From NCBI RefSeq assembly GCF_024397895.1, contig NZ_CP073346.1, positions 2,232,001 through 2,296,000 on the forward strand: DNA of 64,000 nt. Reading direction: 5' to 3'. The first letter of the stretch is position 1. Every line of letters begins with the position of its first letter. The DNA comes from Pseudomonas benzenivorans. Its GTDB lineage: Bacteria > Pseudomonadota > Gammaproteobacteria > Pseudomonadales > Pseudomonadaceae. Of the stretch, positions 41,710-49,965 are shown piece by piece. The notes beneath the pieces were generated by a model that was given only the letters and a program-made list of their open reading frames with translations, searched no databases and was not told the origin of the DNA. The translations under genes were made by a program, and so were the position numbers.

Positions 41710-42897
41710 TCAAGATGGCGCGCGAGTGCCCAGCCCCATGGCCTGGCGGGCGAACCAGCGCTTGGCCGGCGGCAGCAGGTCGAGGCCGAGCAGACCGAGG
41801 TTGCGCCCGGCGGCGAGCAGGGGCTCGCCGTTGCTGAACAGGCGGGTGACCCGGTCGGAGAAGCCCAGGGTCAGCTGCTGATCGCCCTGCTGGCGCTGCA
41901 GATAGCCCTGCAGCACGGCGAAGTCGCCGAGCCGTGCAGGACTGGCCAGCAGCGCCTCGGCCAGCGCCTGGGTGTCGCGCAGCGACAGGTTGTAACCCTG
42001 GCCGGCGATGGGATGCAGGCTGTGTGCGGCGTTGCCGAGCACCACCAGGTGCGGGCGCACCTGTTCCTGGGCCTCGACCAGCGCCAGCGGGTAGAGGTGG
42101 CGGGCGCCGATCTGGCGAATGGCCCCGAGGCGATAGCCGAAGGCCTGCTGCAGCTCGTCGCGAAAGCCGGCCTCGTCAAGGCGCAGCAGGCGCTCGGCAT
42201 CGGCCTCGGCGCGGGTCCAGATCAGCGCGCAGCGGTTGTCCGGCAGCGGCAGCAGGGCCATGGGCCCGTCCTCGGTGAAGCGCTCGAAGGCCTGGCCGCG
42301 GTGCGCCTCCTGCGGACTGAGGTTGGCGATCAGCGCACTCTGGCCGTAGGGCCGATGGCTGACACCGATGCCGAGCTGCTCGCGCAACCCCGAACGACCG
42401 CCCTCGGCGAGCACCGCCAGCTCGCACTCCAGGGTGGACTCGTCGTCCAGGGTCAGCCGGTAGCCGCCCGGCAGCGCGTCGAGGCGCGTCACCTGGGCCG
42501 GGCTGCGCCAGCTGACCACCTCGGCATCCAGGGCCTGCCACAGGCACTGGCCCAGCCAGGCATTCTCCACCACATAGCCGAGCGCCGGCACGCCCTCCTC
42601 CAGGGCGCTGAGGCGCGCCGCGGCGAAACGCCCGCGGTCGGAGACGTGGATCTGCTGGATCGGCTCGGCGCGCCGGGCCACCTGTTGCCAGATGCCCAGG
42701 CGCTGGTAGATCTGCTGCGAGCCATAGGACAGCGCGGTGGAGCGCGCGTCGTAGCTGGGCTGGTAGCCGTCGCCCGGGGTGAAGGCCTCGATCAGACAGA
42801 TCGTCCAACCGCGCGCCTTGGCCGCGCCCTGCAGGGCCAGCGCCAGGCTGGCGCCGACCAGGCCACCGCCGATGATCGCGAGGTTGGCGCGCTGCAT
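41710..42897 (-). CDS. ubiH: UbiH-type ubiquinone C1 hydroxylase
   Basis: This 395-residue FAD monooxygenase hydroxylates carbon 1 of the ubiquinone precursor. It opens with NLAIIGGGLVGASLALALQG. The second FAD motif reads LGNAAHSLHPIAGQGYNLSL; the GNAA form is characteristic of UbiH and separates it from its neighbour. It starts 4 bases after the end of pepP and forms the pepP-ubiH-ubiI gene order known from E. coli and Pseudomonas. Confidence 0.92.
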   Translation of the reverse strand: MQRANLAIIGGGLVGASLALALQGAAKARGWTICLIEAFTPGDGYQPSYDARSTALSYGSQQIYQRLGIWQQVARRAEPIQQIHVSDRGRFAAARLSALEEGVPALGYVVENAWLGQCLWQALDAEVVSWRSPAQVTRLDALPGGYRLTLDDESTLECELAVLAEGGRSGLREQLGIGVSHRPYGQSALIANLSPQEAHRGQAFERFTEDGPMALLPLPDNRCALIWTRAEADAERLLRLDEAGFRDELQQAFGYRLGAIRQIGARHLYPLALVEAQEQVRPHLVVLGNAAHSLHPIAGQGYNLSLRDTQALAEALLASPARLGDFAVLQGYLQRQQGDQQLTLGFSDRVTRLFSNGEPLLAAGRNLGLLGLDLLPPAKRWFARQAMGLGTRAPS

Positions 42898-42901
42898 GGC
42901 C

Positions 42902-44236
42902 TCAGGCGACCTCGCGGCGCGCCGCGGCCATCAGCGCCTCGATCTCGGCGACGGTCTTCGGCACGTCGGTGGTGAGGACCTCGCAGCCGTCCTTGGTCAC
43001 CACCACGTCGTCCTCGATGCGCACGCCGATGCCGCGCCATTTCTTCGCGACATGCGGGTTGTCCACGGCGATGTAGATGCCCGGCTCGACCGTCATGGCC
43101 ATGCCGACCTCCAGCTCGCGCCAGACACCGCCGACCTTGTAGTCGCCAACATCGTGCACGTCCATGCCCAACCAGTGGCCGGCGCGGTGCATGTAGAACG
43201 GTTTGTAGGCCTCGCTGGCGATCAGTTCATCGACCTCGCCCTGCAGCAGGCCGAGCTCGACCAGGCCGGCGGTGATCACCCGCACCGTGGCTTCATGGGC
43301 CTCGTTCCAGTGCTTGCCAGGGGCGATATGCTTGAACGCCTCTTCATTGGCGGCCAGCACCAGCTCGTAGATGGCCTTCTGCTCGGGCGAGAATCGGCCA
43401 TTGACCGGAAAACAGCGGGTGATGTCGCTGGCGTAGCAGTCGATCTCGCAGCCCGCGTCGATCAGCACCAGGTCGCCATCCTTGAGCGGCGCGTCGTTCT
43501 CGCGGTAATGCAGGATGCAGGCGTTCTTGCCGGCGGCGACGATCGAACCGTAGGCCGGCATCTTCGCCCCGCCCTTGCGGAACTCGTAGTCCAGCTCCGC
43601 TTCCAGGTGGAACTCGTGCAGCCCGGCCCGACTGGCCTGCATGGCGCGGATGTGGGCGCGCGCGGAGATCTGCGCGGCCTCGCGCATCACCTTGACCTCG
43701 GCTGCGCTCTTGTACAGACGCATGTCGTGCAGCAGGTGGTCGAGGGCGACGAACTCGTTCGGCGGCTGGGCGCCCTGACGGGCCTTGGAGCGGATCACGT
43801 TGATCCACTCCATCAGGTGGCGGTCGAATTCCTGGTTGGTGCCCATGGCGTAGTAGACCCGCTCGCGGCCCTCGATCAGGCCGGGCAGGATGTCGTCGAT
43901 ATCGCCGATGGGAAAGGCGTCGTCGGCGCCGTACTGGCTGATGGCGCCGTCCTGGCCGGCGCGCAGACCGTCCCAGAGCTCCCGTTCCGGGTCGCGCTCG
44001 CGGCAGAACAGCACGTATTCGCCGTGCTCGCGGCCGGGGATCAGGGCGATCACCGCCTCCGGCTCGGGAAAGCCGGAGAGGTACTGGAAGTCGCTGTCCT
44101 GGCGGTAGACGTGCTCGACGTCGCGGTTACGGATGTACACCGGCGCGGCCGGCAGGATGGCGATGCTGTTGGGTTCCATCTGCGCCATCAGCGCCTTGCG
44201 CCGACGGGCGTATTCCGACTTGGGGATGCTGGTCAT
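42902..44236 (-). CDS. pepP: Xaa-Pro aminopeptidase P
   Basis: PepP is a manganese-dependent cytosolic peptidase that removes the N-terminal residue before proline. The 444-residue protein starts MTSIPKSEYARRRKALMAQM. Metal-ligand segments are intact: DAGCEIDCYASDITRCFPVN (two Asp), FYMHRAGHWLGMDVHDVG (His), TVEPGIY (Glu) and GVRIEDDVVV (Glu). Length is exact for the family. The longer frame to 44512 runs into the ygfB gene and is not real. Confidence 0.96.
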   Translation of the reverse strand: MTSIPKSEYARRRKALMAQMEPNSIAILPAAPVYIRNRDVEHVYRQDSDFQYLSGFPEPEAVIALIPGREHGEYVLFCRERDPERELWDGLRAGQDGAISQYGADDAFPIGDIDDILPGLIEGRERVYYAMGTNQEFDRHLMEWINVIRSKARQGAQPPNEFVALDHLLHDMRLYKSAAEVKVMREAAQISARAHIRAMQASRAGLHEFHLEAELDYEFRKGGAKMPAYGSIVAAGKNACILHYRENDAPLKDGDLVLIDAGCEIDCYASDITRCFPVNGRFSPEQKAIYELVLAANEEAFKHIAPGKHWNEAHEATVRVITAGLVELGLLQGEVDELIASEAYKPFYMHRAGHWLGMDVHDVGDYKVGGVWRELEVGMAMTVEPGIYIAVDNPHVAKKWRGIGVRIEDDVVVTKDGCEVLTTDVPKTVAEIEALMAAARREVA

Positions 44237-44271
44237 GGGCAGGCAGGGTCCAGTGCGTGGGGCATGAAGAA

Positions 44272-44823
44272 TCAGTGCAGTGACGGCTTGGCGGCCGCCA
44301 CCGGCTTGGCGCATTCGCTGAACAACAGCAGCGGGGCGACGCGCAGGTATTCCATCACTTCCATATAGTCGTTTTCGCCGTCTTCCGACTCGTCCAGGGC
44401 GTTCTGCACCTGGGCGATGGCCGACAGGTCCTGCAACACCTCCATCGACTCTGCGCTCAGGGCACGGTCGCCGGCGGTCAGGCCGAAGCCGCCAAGGAAG
44501 CCCTGGCACCACTGGCCCAGGGCCTGAGCACGCTCGGTGAGCGGCGCCTCGTCAGAGGGCAGCAACAGCACCACGGTGACCTCTTCGCCGGTCAGCTCGC
44601 CCTTGACCATCTCCTGCAGACCGATCAGTGCCTGGCGCACCGTGTCCTCGGGGGCGCCGCCGAGCAGCTCGGCGGCATCCGCCAGCCAGGGGGCCACCTC
44701 GAAGCCGGCGCCGGCGCAGCTGCGACCCAGCAGCAAGCCGTGCAACTCGGCGGGGGAAACGGGATTGGCGCTGCTGGCGAGCAACGCGGCGAAGGCGGAA
44801 TAGGCGGAACTGGAAGTCGGCAT
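44272..44823 (-). CDS. ygfB: UPF0149 / YgfB-YecA family protein
   Basis: This 183-residue protein has conserved [18 protein letters not shown] near the N-terminus, [14 protein letters not shown] in the middle, and an acidic [19 protein letters not shown] stretch. It lies 35 bases upstream of pepP on the same strand, its standard location. In P. aeruginosa the YgfB homologue has been linked to control of AmpDh3 and beta-lactam resistance (from memory). It is divergent from the zap genes. Confidence 0.9.
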   Translation of the reverse strand: MPTSSSAYSAFAALLASSANPVSPAELHGLLLGRSCAGAGFEVAPWLADAAELLGGAPEDTVRQALIGLQEMVKGELTGEEVTVVLLLPSDEAPLTERAQALGQWCQGFLGGFGLTAGDRALSAESMEVLQDLSAIAQVQNALDESEDGENDYMEVMEYLRVAPLLLFSECAKPVAAAKPSLH

Positions 44824-44909
44824 AGATAACTAGGCGCCAGACGGCGCAATCACTAGAATGGAGGCCTCGTATCCTAGCACCGGCAGGCGCGGCAAGACCA
44901 TCAGAGGGT

Positions 44910-44938
44910 TTGACCTCGAGGGCGCTCGCTTCTATATA
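44910..44938 (+). promoter_or_regulatory. Promoter of the zapB-like/zapA genes
   Basis: TTGACC (44910-44915) and TATATA (44933-44938) are 17 bases apart. Transcription would begin near 44946, about 24 bases before the ATG at 44970. The match to sigma-70 consensus is strong. Confidence 0.65.
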
Positions 44939-44969
44939 GTCCGGTCAATCCTTGCCTTAGCGAGAACCC

Positions 44970-45179
44970 ATGGAAGACGCCGATCTGCACGCCCTTACGA
45001 CCAAGCTGGACCTGCTGATCCAGCGCGTCGAGCAGCTCAAGGCCCACAACCGACTTCTCCTGGCGAATGAAAAGGCCTGGCGCGAGGAACGCGCCCATCT
45101 GATCGAAAAGAACGAAATGGCCCGGCACAAGGTCGAATCGATGATTTCGCGCCTCAAAGCCCTGGAGCAGGACTCATGA
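44970..45179 (+). CDS. Small coiled-coil protein, TIGR02449 / ZapB-like
   Basis: This 69-residue protein is almost wholly a coiled coil with heptad leucines (ALTTKLDLLIQRVEQLKAHN, then EKNEMARHKVESMISRLKAL). It is coupled to zapA by an ATGA overlap. Location and form suggest a ZapB-like role in organising the FtsZ ring at mid-cell, but identity with ZapB is inferred from context. Confidence 0.82.
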   Translation: MEDADLHALTTKLDLLIQRVEQLKAHNRLLLANEKAWREERAHLIEKNEMARHKVESMISRLKALEQDS

Positions 45180-45490
45180 CCCAGTCGAATACCGTCACCG
45201 TCCATATCCTGGACAAAGAATATTGCATCGCCTGTCCGCCGGACGAACGCGCCAACCTGGAGAGCGCCGCCCGCTACCTGGACGGCAAGATGCGCGAGAT
45301 CCGCTCGAGCGGCAAGGTCATCGGCGCCGACCGCGTGGCGGTGATGGCCGCCCTGAACATTTCCCACGAATTGCTGCACAAGGAGCAGCACCTGGCGCAG
45401 CACACCAGTGCCACCCGCGACCAGGTGCGCAGCCTGCTCGAGCGGGTCGATGGCGCCCTGAACAACGAAGTCGATGGCCACAATGGCTGA
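45176..45490 (+). CDS. zapA: Cell division protein ZapA
   Basis: ZapA binds and bundles FtsZ filaments at the division site. The 104-residue protein has the family head VTVHILDKEYCIACPPDE, then NLESAARYLDGKMREIRSSG and DRVAVMAALNISHELL, and ends in a C-terminal coiled coil. It begins inside the end of the preceding gene. The 6S RNA promoter overlaps its stop codon. Confidence 0.94.
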   Translation: MTQSNTVTVHILDKEYCIACPPDERANLESAARYLDGKMREIRSSGKVIGADRVAVMAALNISHELLHKEQHLAQHTSATRDQVRSLLERVDGALNNEVDGHNG

Positions 45491-45514
45491 CGGCAGCGTC
45501 GATTCGGGTATACT
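45487..45514 (+). promoter_or_regulatory. Promoter of 6S RNA
   Basis: TATACT (45509-45514) is preceded at 16 bases by CTGACG (45487-45492), which overlaps the zapA stop. The predicted start, about 45521-45523, coincides with the expected 5' end of 6S RNA. Confidence 0.6.
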
Positions 45515-45521
45515 GGCCGCC

Positions 45522-45703
45522 ACTCCCTGGGGTGTGCGCCAGTTGGTGATGTCCCTGAGCCGATACGCACAAACCCGGGGGTTGCATGTTGAGGCAGGTG
45601 TGCATGTCCGCCTGACGGAAAGCCTTAACGCCTCCTGCAACCTCCACCTTGAACTCTCGGGTTCAAGGGCTAAACCGACAGCGGCACGTCGGGGAGTCAC
45701 TCT
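45522..45703 (+). ncRNA. ssrS: 6S RNA
   Basis: 6S RNA mimics an open promoter and sequesters sigma-70 RNA polymerase in stationary phase. Recognised features are the 5' CUCCCUGGGGUG, the GGUGAUGUCCCUGAGCCGAUA block, CGGAAAGCCUUAA, the CCUUGAACUCUCGGGUUCAAGGG hairpin and the 3' GGGGAG that closes with the 5' end. It lies between zapA and the 5-formyl-THF cyclo-ligase gene, as in most gammaproteobacteria. Ends are estimated to within a few bases. Confidence 0.93.
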
Positions 45704-45742
45704 TCTCCACCCCTTGCCCGTCCGCGACAAGGGTTCTCGCGC

Positions 45743-46345
45743 TTGAGCATGATCGAAACCACCGACCTGTCCCGCCCGCAACTGCGCCGCCTGTTGCGCC
45801 AGGCCCGTCGCCGACTCAGCCCACAGGCGCAGCGTCGCGCCGCTCAGGGCCTGTACCGCCAACTGGCGCAGCACCCCGTGTTCCGCCGCGCCAAACACAT
45901 CGCCCTGTACTTGCCCAGCGATGGCGAAATCGACCCCAGACCGCTATTGCGCGCCGCCCAGCGGCGGGGCAAGGCGACCTACCTGCCGGTACTCAGCCCC
46001 TGGCCGTGCACCAAGATGGTGTTTCAGCGGGTGCGCGCCGACGAGAAGATGACCCCGAACCGCTTCCGCATTCCCGAGCCCAGGCGCAATCGCGCGCAGC
46101 AACGCAAGGTCTGGGCGCTGGACCTGATCCTCATGCCGCTGGTCGGCTTCGATCGCCATGGCGGCCGGCTCGGCATGGGCGGCGGCTTCTACGACCGCAG
46201 CCTGGCCTACCGCGGCCGGCGCAAAAATTGGCACAAGCCGACGCTCTTGGGCCTGGCCCATGAGTGTCAGCAAGTGGAACGGCTGGCGCTGGCCAGTTGG
46301 GATGTGCCGCTCACGGCGACGGTAACGGACAAGGGCTGGTACTGA
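45743..46345 (+). CDS. 5-formyltetrahydrofolate cyclo-ligase
   Basis: This enzyme converts 5-formyl-THF to 5,10-methenyl-THF using ATP; in E. coli it is YgfA/Fau. The 200-residue protein has RRAAQGLYRQLAQHPVFRRA, the substrate loop HIALYLPSDGEIDPRPLLRA, and the ATP motif GFDRHGGRLGMGGGFYDRSL. The TTG at 45743 is used because AAGGG lies nine bases upstream. ATG 45749 is two codons in and equally possible. It sits just after ssrS, with which it is usually co-transcribed. Confidence 0.9.
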   Translation: MSMIETTDLSRPQLRRLLRQARRRLSPQAQRRAAQGLYRQLAQHPVFRRAKHIALYLPSDGEIDPRPLLRAAQRRGKATYLPVLSPWPCTKMVFQRVRADEKMTPNRFRIPEPRRNRAQQRKVWALDLILMPLVGFDRHGGRLGMGGGFYDRSLAYRGRRKNWHKPTLLGLAHECQQVERLALASWDVPLTATVTDKGWY

Positions 46346-46379
46346 AGGCGGGCGCAGATCCTGCCCCCGGCCGACGGCC

Positions 46380-46511
46380 TCAGGGCTGCTGAGTGACCTC
46401 GACCGGTGGCTGATCCTGGCGATCCCACAGGCTCTGGGTGTAACCAGTGGTAACCATGCCCAGGCTGAACAGAATGACCAATACCCACAATATGTCTGGC
46501 TTGCGTTTCAT
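46380..46511 (-). CDS. Small single-span membrane protein (43 residues)
   Basis: This short gene reads MKRKPDILWVLVILFSLGMV followed by a polar stretch and the C-terminus VEVTQQP. It has a positively charged N-terminus, one hydrophobic helix at about 8-23, then TGYTQSLWD and a Pro/Glu tail, so the tail probably faces the periplasm. The ribosome-binding site GGGGGAGG lies about six bases before the ATG at 46511, strong support for translation. I recall similar tiny proteins in other Pseudomonas genomes, but no function is known. It is convergent with the cyclo-ligase gene. Confidence 0.72.
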   Translation of the reverse strand: MKRKPDILWVLVILFSLGMVTTGYTQSLWDRQDQPPVEVTQQP

Positions 46512-46673
46512 CGGATGCCTCCCCCTTCAAGGCACACTGCGCACGGTGGACCGGCGGCGTTATTGTTATCGGTCGCGCGCGCCCTCCGGCGCGAGGGCCG
46601 GCATTGTCGAGCAACCTTGGGCGCATCGCAATATCAGGCGCCAAACGGTTGTCGGTTGCGCGTACGACCATCC

Positions 46674-46688
46674 GTCCGTTAAACGGAC
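46674..46688. repeat. Palindrome upstream of the EVE gene
   Basis: GTCCGTT-A-AACGGAC is a perfect seven-base inverted repeat centred 29 bases before the EVE-gene ATG. The position would suit an operator or a small leader hairpin. The rest of 46512-46709 shows no gene. Confidence 0.35.
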
Positions 46689-46709
46689 CGACCGAATGGA
46701 GCAAAGTTC

Positions 46710-47159
46710 ATGCCTTATTGGCTGATGAAATCCGAACCGGATGAATTATCCATCTTCGACCTGCAGCGCCTCGGTGAAACCCGCTGGGATGGCGTGCGCA
46801 ACTACCAGGCGCGCAACTTCCTGCGACAGATGCAGGCGGGGGACTCGTTCTTCTTCTATCACTCCAGTTGCCCGGAACCCGGCATCGCCGGCATCGCCCG
46901 CATCAGCCGTCCGGCCTATGCCGACCCGACGGCGCTGGATCCCCAGAGCCACTACTTCGATGCCAAGGCCAGCGCCGAAAAGAACCCCTGGAGCGCCGTC
47001 GACGTCAGCTTCGTCGAGGCATTCGCCCGGGTCATCCCGCTGGCCGAGCTGAAGCAGCAGAGCGCCCTTCTGGAGCTGCCCCTGGTGCAGCGTGGCAGCC
47101 GCCTGTCGGTGATGCCGGTCAGCGCCGAACACTGGTCGGCGATCCTCGCCCTGCGCTAG
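46710..47159 (+). CDS. EVE-domain protein (thymocyte nuclear protein 1-like)
   Basis: This 149-residue protein is a single EVE domain: YWLMKSEPDELSIFDLQ, WDGVRNYQARNFLRQM, GDSFFFYHSSCPEPGIAGIA, and a C-terminal RGSRLSVMPVSAEHW. EVE domains bind modified bases in nucleic acids and are related to the YTH/PUA folds. Its precise target here is unknown. Length is normal. Confidence 0.9.
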   Translation: MPYWLMKSEPDELSIFDLQRLGETRWDGVRNYQARNFLRQMQAGDSFFFYHSSCPEPGIAGIARISRPAYADPTALDPQSHYFDAKASAEKNPWSAVDVSFVEAFARVIPLAELKQQSALLELPLVQRGSRLSVMPVSAEHWSAILALR

Positions 47160-47184
47160 CCAGCGCACAGGGCGAGCCGCGGCG

Positions 47185-47589
47185 TCAGCGCTGCAGGATA
47201 AGGTTGTTGAACAGCAGATCCTCGACCACCGGCTGGCCCTCCTCCAGGCTCAGCACCTGCTGCACCTGCTTCAACGCCTCCTGGCGCAGGACCTCCTTGG
47301 CGTCCGGCGCGCTCAATGCTTCCTCGGTCTGCTGGGCGAACAGCATCACCAGCTGATTGCGGATCAGCGGCTCGTGATGCTTCACCTTGGCCACGGCCTC
47401 GGGCCCGCTGACCCGCAGGGCGACATCGGCCTTGTAGAATTTCAGCTTCGGCCCGCTGCCGAAATTGCCGACCAGCGCCGGGAACAGATTGTGGTAGATC
47501 ACCTGCGGCGCGGCGGCCTTTTCCTCCTCTTCGGCCAGGGCCGACAGGGGCAGCGACAGGGCGAGCAGTGCAGCGATAAGGACTTTCAC
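47185..47589 (-). CDS. FliL-like flagellar basal body-associated protein
   Basis: This 134-residue protein has a hydrophobic signal-like start (about 2-18, LIAALLALSLPLSALA) followed by a FliL-type domain (HNLFPALVGNFGSGPKLKFYKADVAL, which I cut here at the strand end, and LIRNQLVMLFAQQTEEAL). True FliL sits in fliLMNOP operons; this is a stand-alone paralogue, so a flagellar role is not certain. The start is GTG at 47589 with GGAG upstream. The longer frame to 47646 adds a non-signal stretch. Confidence 0.78.
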   Translation of the reverse strand: MKVLIAALLALSLPLSALAEEEEKAAAPQVIYHNLFPALVGNFGSGPKLKFYKADVALRVSGPEAVAKVKHHEPLIRNQLVMLFAQQTEEALSAPDAKEVLRQEALKQVQQVLSLEEGQPVVEDLLFNNLILQR

Positions 47590-47745
47590 GAACGAGATCT
47601 CCACTTGAGTGCGGCCTAGCATAGCCATTGCCGAGCCGCCGCCCAAGCCCGCTGCTTATGCCGCGCCATCAGGACCGACCATGCTCGTTGACCGACGGCG
47701 CCGGCTTTCTACACTGCGGACCATACCCGCAAAGGACAAGTCCCG

Positions 47746-48723
47746 ATGAAAGCCGTGCTGTGCAAAGCCTTCGGCCCCGCCGAAACCCTGGTTCTGGAAG
47801 AAGTCGCCAGCCCCGAGGCGAAGAAGAACGAGATACTTCTGGAAGTCCATGCCGCCGGAGTCAATTTCCCGGACACCCTGATCATCGAGGGCAAGTACCA
47901 GTTCAAACCGCCCTTCCCCTTCTCGCCAGGCGGTGAAGCGGCCGGCGTGGTCAGGGCGGTCGGTGAGAAGGTCGGCCACCTCAAGGTCGGCGACCGGGTC
48001 ATGGCCCTCACCGGCTGGGGCAGCTTTGCCGAGGCGGTGGCGGTGCCCGGCTACAACGTCATGCCGATCCCGCCGCGCATGGATTTCCTCACCGCAGCGG
48101 CGTTCGGCATGACCTACGGCACCTCGATGCACGCGCTCAAGCAGCGGGGCAACCTGCAGCCCGGCGAAACCCTGCTGGTGCTCGGCGCCTCGGGCGGCGT
48201 CGGCCTCGCCGCGGTGGAGATCGGCAAGGCCATGGGCGCGAAGGTTATCGCCGCGGCCAGCAGCGCGGAGAAGCTGGAGGTGGCCCGCGCCGCCGGCGCC
48301 GACGAGCTGATCAACTACAGCGAACAGAGCCTGAAGGATGAGGTCAAGCGCCTGACCGGCGGCCAGGGCGCCGACGTGATCTACGACCCGGTGGGCGGCG
48401 ACCAGTTCGACGCCGCCGTGCGCAGCATCGCCTGGAACGGCCGCCTGTTGGTGGTCGGCTTTGCCAGCGGGCGCATCCCCGAGCTGCCGGTCAACCTCGC
48501 CCTGCTCAAGGGAGCCGCGGTGGTCGGGGTGTTCTGGGGCGCCTTCGCCCAGCGCCAGCCCCAGGACAATGCCGCCAACTTCGCGCAGCTGTTCGCCTGG
48601 CATGGCGAAGGCAAACTCAAGCCGCTGGTCTCGCAGACCTTCCCGCTGGAGCAGGCCGGCCAGGCGATCGACTGCCTCGGTCGGCGCCAGGCCGTGGGCA
48701 AGCTGGTGGTGCAGGTGCGCTGA
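47746..48723 (+). CDS. NADPH:quinone oxidoreductase family (MDR) protein
   Basis: This 325-residue medium-chain dehydrogenase/reductase has a GroES-like N-terminal domain ([38 protein letters not shown]) and a nucleotide-binding Rossmann domain with GASGGVGLAAVEIGKAMGAK. Zinc ligands are absent, so it is a zinc-free quinone or enone reductase. The physiological substrate is unknown. Confidence 0.88.
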   Translation: MKAVLCKAFGPAETLVLEEVASPEAKKNEILLEVHAAGVNFPDTLIIEGKYQFKPPFPFSPGGEAAGVVRAVGEKVGHLKVGDRVMALTGWGSFAEAVAVPGYNVMPIPPRMDFLTAAAFGMTYGTSMHALKQRGNLQPGETLLVLGASGGVGLAAVEIGKAMGAKVIAAASSAEKLEVARAAGADELINYSEQSLKDEVKRLTGGQGADVIYDPVGGDQFDAAVRSIAWNGRLLVVGFASGRIPELPVNLALLKGAAVVGVFWGAFAQRQPQDNAANFAQLFAWHGEGKLKPLVSQTFPLEQAGQAIDCLGRRQAVGKLVVQVR

Positions 48724-48758
48724 ACACAGCGCGGGAGCGGAGTAGATGCTCTCCGTTA

Positions 48759-48986
48759 TCAGCCTCTCTTGCGCTGGACCGCCCCCAGCAACCCCAACAC
48801 CGCAAGAGCCACCAAACTGATATTCGCCACCCAGAAACGAACCGGGTGAACTGCCTGACTAACCCAATAAAATCCTGTTTTGCCAAATCCCAGAGTGCTT
48901 CCGGTACGCAAGCTTTCGATCAAGAGAATCAAACATGCAACGCTGACCAGCGGCTTGACCACTCTAAAGAAAAGGCTGTTTTCCAC
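48759..48986 (-). CDS. Small two-span membrane protein (75 residues)
   Basis: This gene reads from GTG at 48986 and has GAGAGG six bases upstream. The product begins MENSLFFRVVKPLVSVACLI and has two hydrophobic helices (about 9-25 and 52-70) joined by a loop containing GSTLGFGKTGFYWVSQ, with a basic C-terminus QRKRG. It starts only 10 bases after the stop of the flavin reductase gene, so it is likely the last gene of the ubiD-reductase operon. Its base composition is somewhat AT-richer than its neighbours. No family recognised. Confidence 0.65.
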   Translation of the reverse strand: MENSLFFRVVKPLVSVACLILLIESLRTGSTLGFGKTGFYWVSQAVHPVRFWVANISLVALAVLGLLGAVQRKRG

Positions 48987-48996
48987 GACAAACCTC

Positions 48997-49965
48997 TCAG
49001 CCGCGCGGCGCGTAGGCGAAGACATCGGCGCGCATCTGGTGCGCGTCCATGCCCGCTTCGACCAGCGCATCCAGGGTCGCGTAGACCATCGCCGGCGAGC
49101 CGCTGGCGTAGACATGCAGCGGCTTGAGGTCGGCAAAGTCCTCGCGCACCGCCTCGTGCAGCAGACCGCAGCGGCCCGACCAGTCACAGGGGTCGCTGAC
49201 CACCTGATGCAGGATCAGGTTGTCCAGCTGCTGCCAGTCGCCCCAGCACGGCAGCTGATAGAAGTCCTCGGGCCGCCGCGCCCCCCAGTACAGGTGCACC
49301 GGATGCTCAAAGCCAGCCGCGCGGCAGTGCTCGATCAGGCTGTGCATCTGCGCCATGCCGGTACCCGCGGCGATCAGCACCAGCGGTCCTGCCGGCAGTT
49401 CGGCCAGGTGGGTGTCACCGAGTGGCAACTGCACCCGGGCAAAGCCCTGGCGACGGAGAAAGGCCAACAAGCCGCGGGTCGCCTCGTCGCGGGCGAGGAT
49501 GTGCAGCTCCAGCTCGCGACCGCAGTGCGGCGCCGAAGCCAGGGAAAAGGCGGCGTACTCGCCGTTCTCGCGCTGCAGCAGCAGGTACTGGCCGGCGTGG
49601 TAGCGCGGGCTCTTGCCGGCCGGCGTGCGCAGGTGCACGCGGAACACATCGCCGCCGATCTCAACGCAGTCGATCAACTGACAGCTCAGCTCGCGCACCG
49701 GCAATTCACCGGGCGCCATCACGCCGTCCCAGTGCAGCACGCAGTCGCCCAGCGGCTCGGCCAGGCAGGTAAGCAGCTCGCCATGGTCCAGCTCGGCATC
49801 GCCTTGCCGCACCCGGCCCTCGACCAGCAGCGCGGCGCAGATGTGGCAGTTGCCGTTGCGGCAACTTTGCGGGCAGTCGTACCCCAGGCGCCGCGCGGCG
49901 TCGAGAATGCGCTCACCGGCCCGAATCTCGAGCACCGCGCCTGAAGGTTGCAGAGTGACACGCAT
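48997..49965 (-). CDS. Ferredoxin-fused flavin reductase (CDP-6-deoxy-glucoseen reductase-like)
   Basis: This 322-residue protein has an N-terminal [2Fe-2S] ferredoxin domain (about 1-90) with C35-x4-C40-x2-C43 and C67. An FAD-binding domain (about 95-190, GQYLLLQRENGEYAAFSLAS) and an NAD(P)H-binding domain (AAGTGMAQMHSLIEHC to the C-terminus) follow. The C-terminal part resembles Fre. Its start overlaps the ubiD stop (TGATG), so it may supply reduced flavin for UbiX/UbiD prenyl-FMN chemistry; E. coli has ubiD next to fre, without the ferredoxin domain. The ATG at 49965 is used; an in-frame TTG precedes it. Confidence 0.85.
   Translation of the reverse strand: MRVTLQPSGAVLEIRAGERILDAARRLGYDCPQSCRNGNCHICAALLVEGRVRQGDAELDHGELLTCLAEPLGDCVLHWDGVMAPGELPVRELSCQLIDCVEIGGDVFRVHLRTPAGKSPRYHAGQYLLLQRENGEYAAFSLASAPHCGRELELHILARDEATRGLLAFLRRQGFARVQLPLGDTHLAELPAGPLVLIAAGTGMAQMHSLIEHCRAAGFEHPVHLYWGARRPEDFYQLPCWGDWQQLDNLILHQVVSDPCDWSGRCGLLHEAVREDFADLKPLHVYASGSPAMVYATLDALVEAGMDAHQMRADVFAYAPRG

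Noticed and set aside
45649..46263. Plus-strand open frame overlapping 6S RNA and the cyclo-ligase gene
   Set aside because: It is out of frame with the recognised enzyme and Arg/Pro-rich, a typical GC shadow.
46710..47159. EVE protein as part of a restriction/defence system
   Set aside because: EVE domains occur in defence islands, but no restriction or nuclease gene is adjacent, and the neighbours are housekeeping genes.
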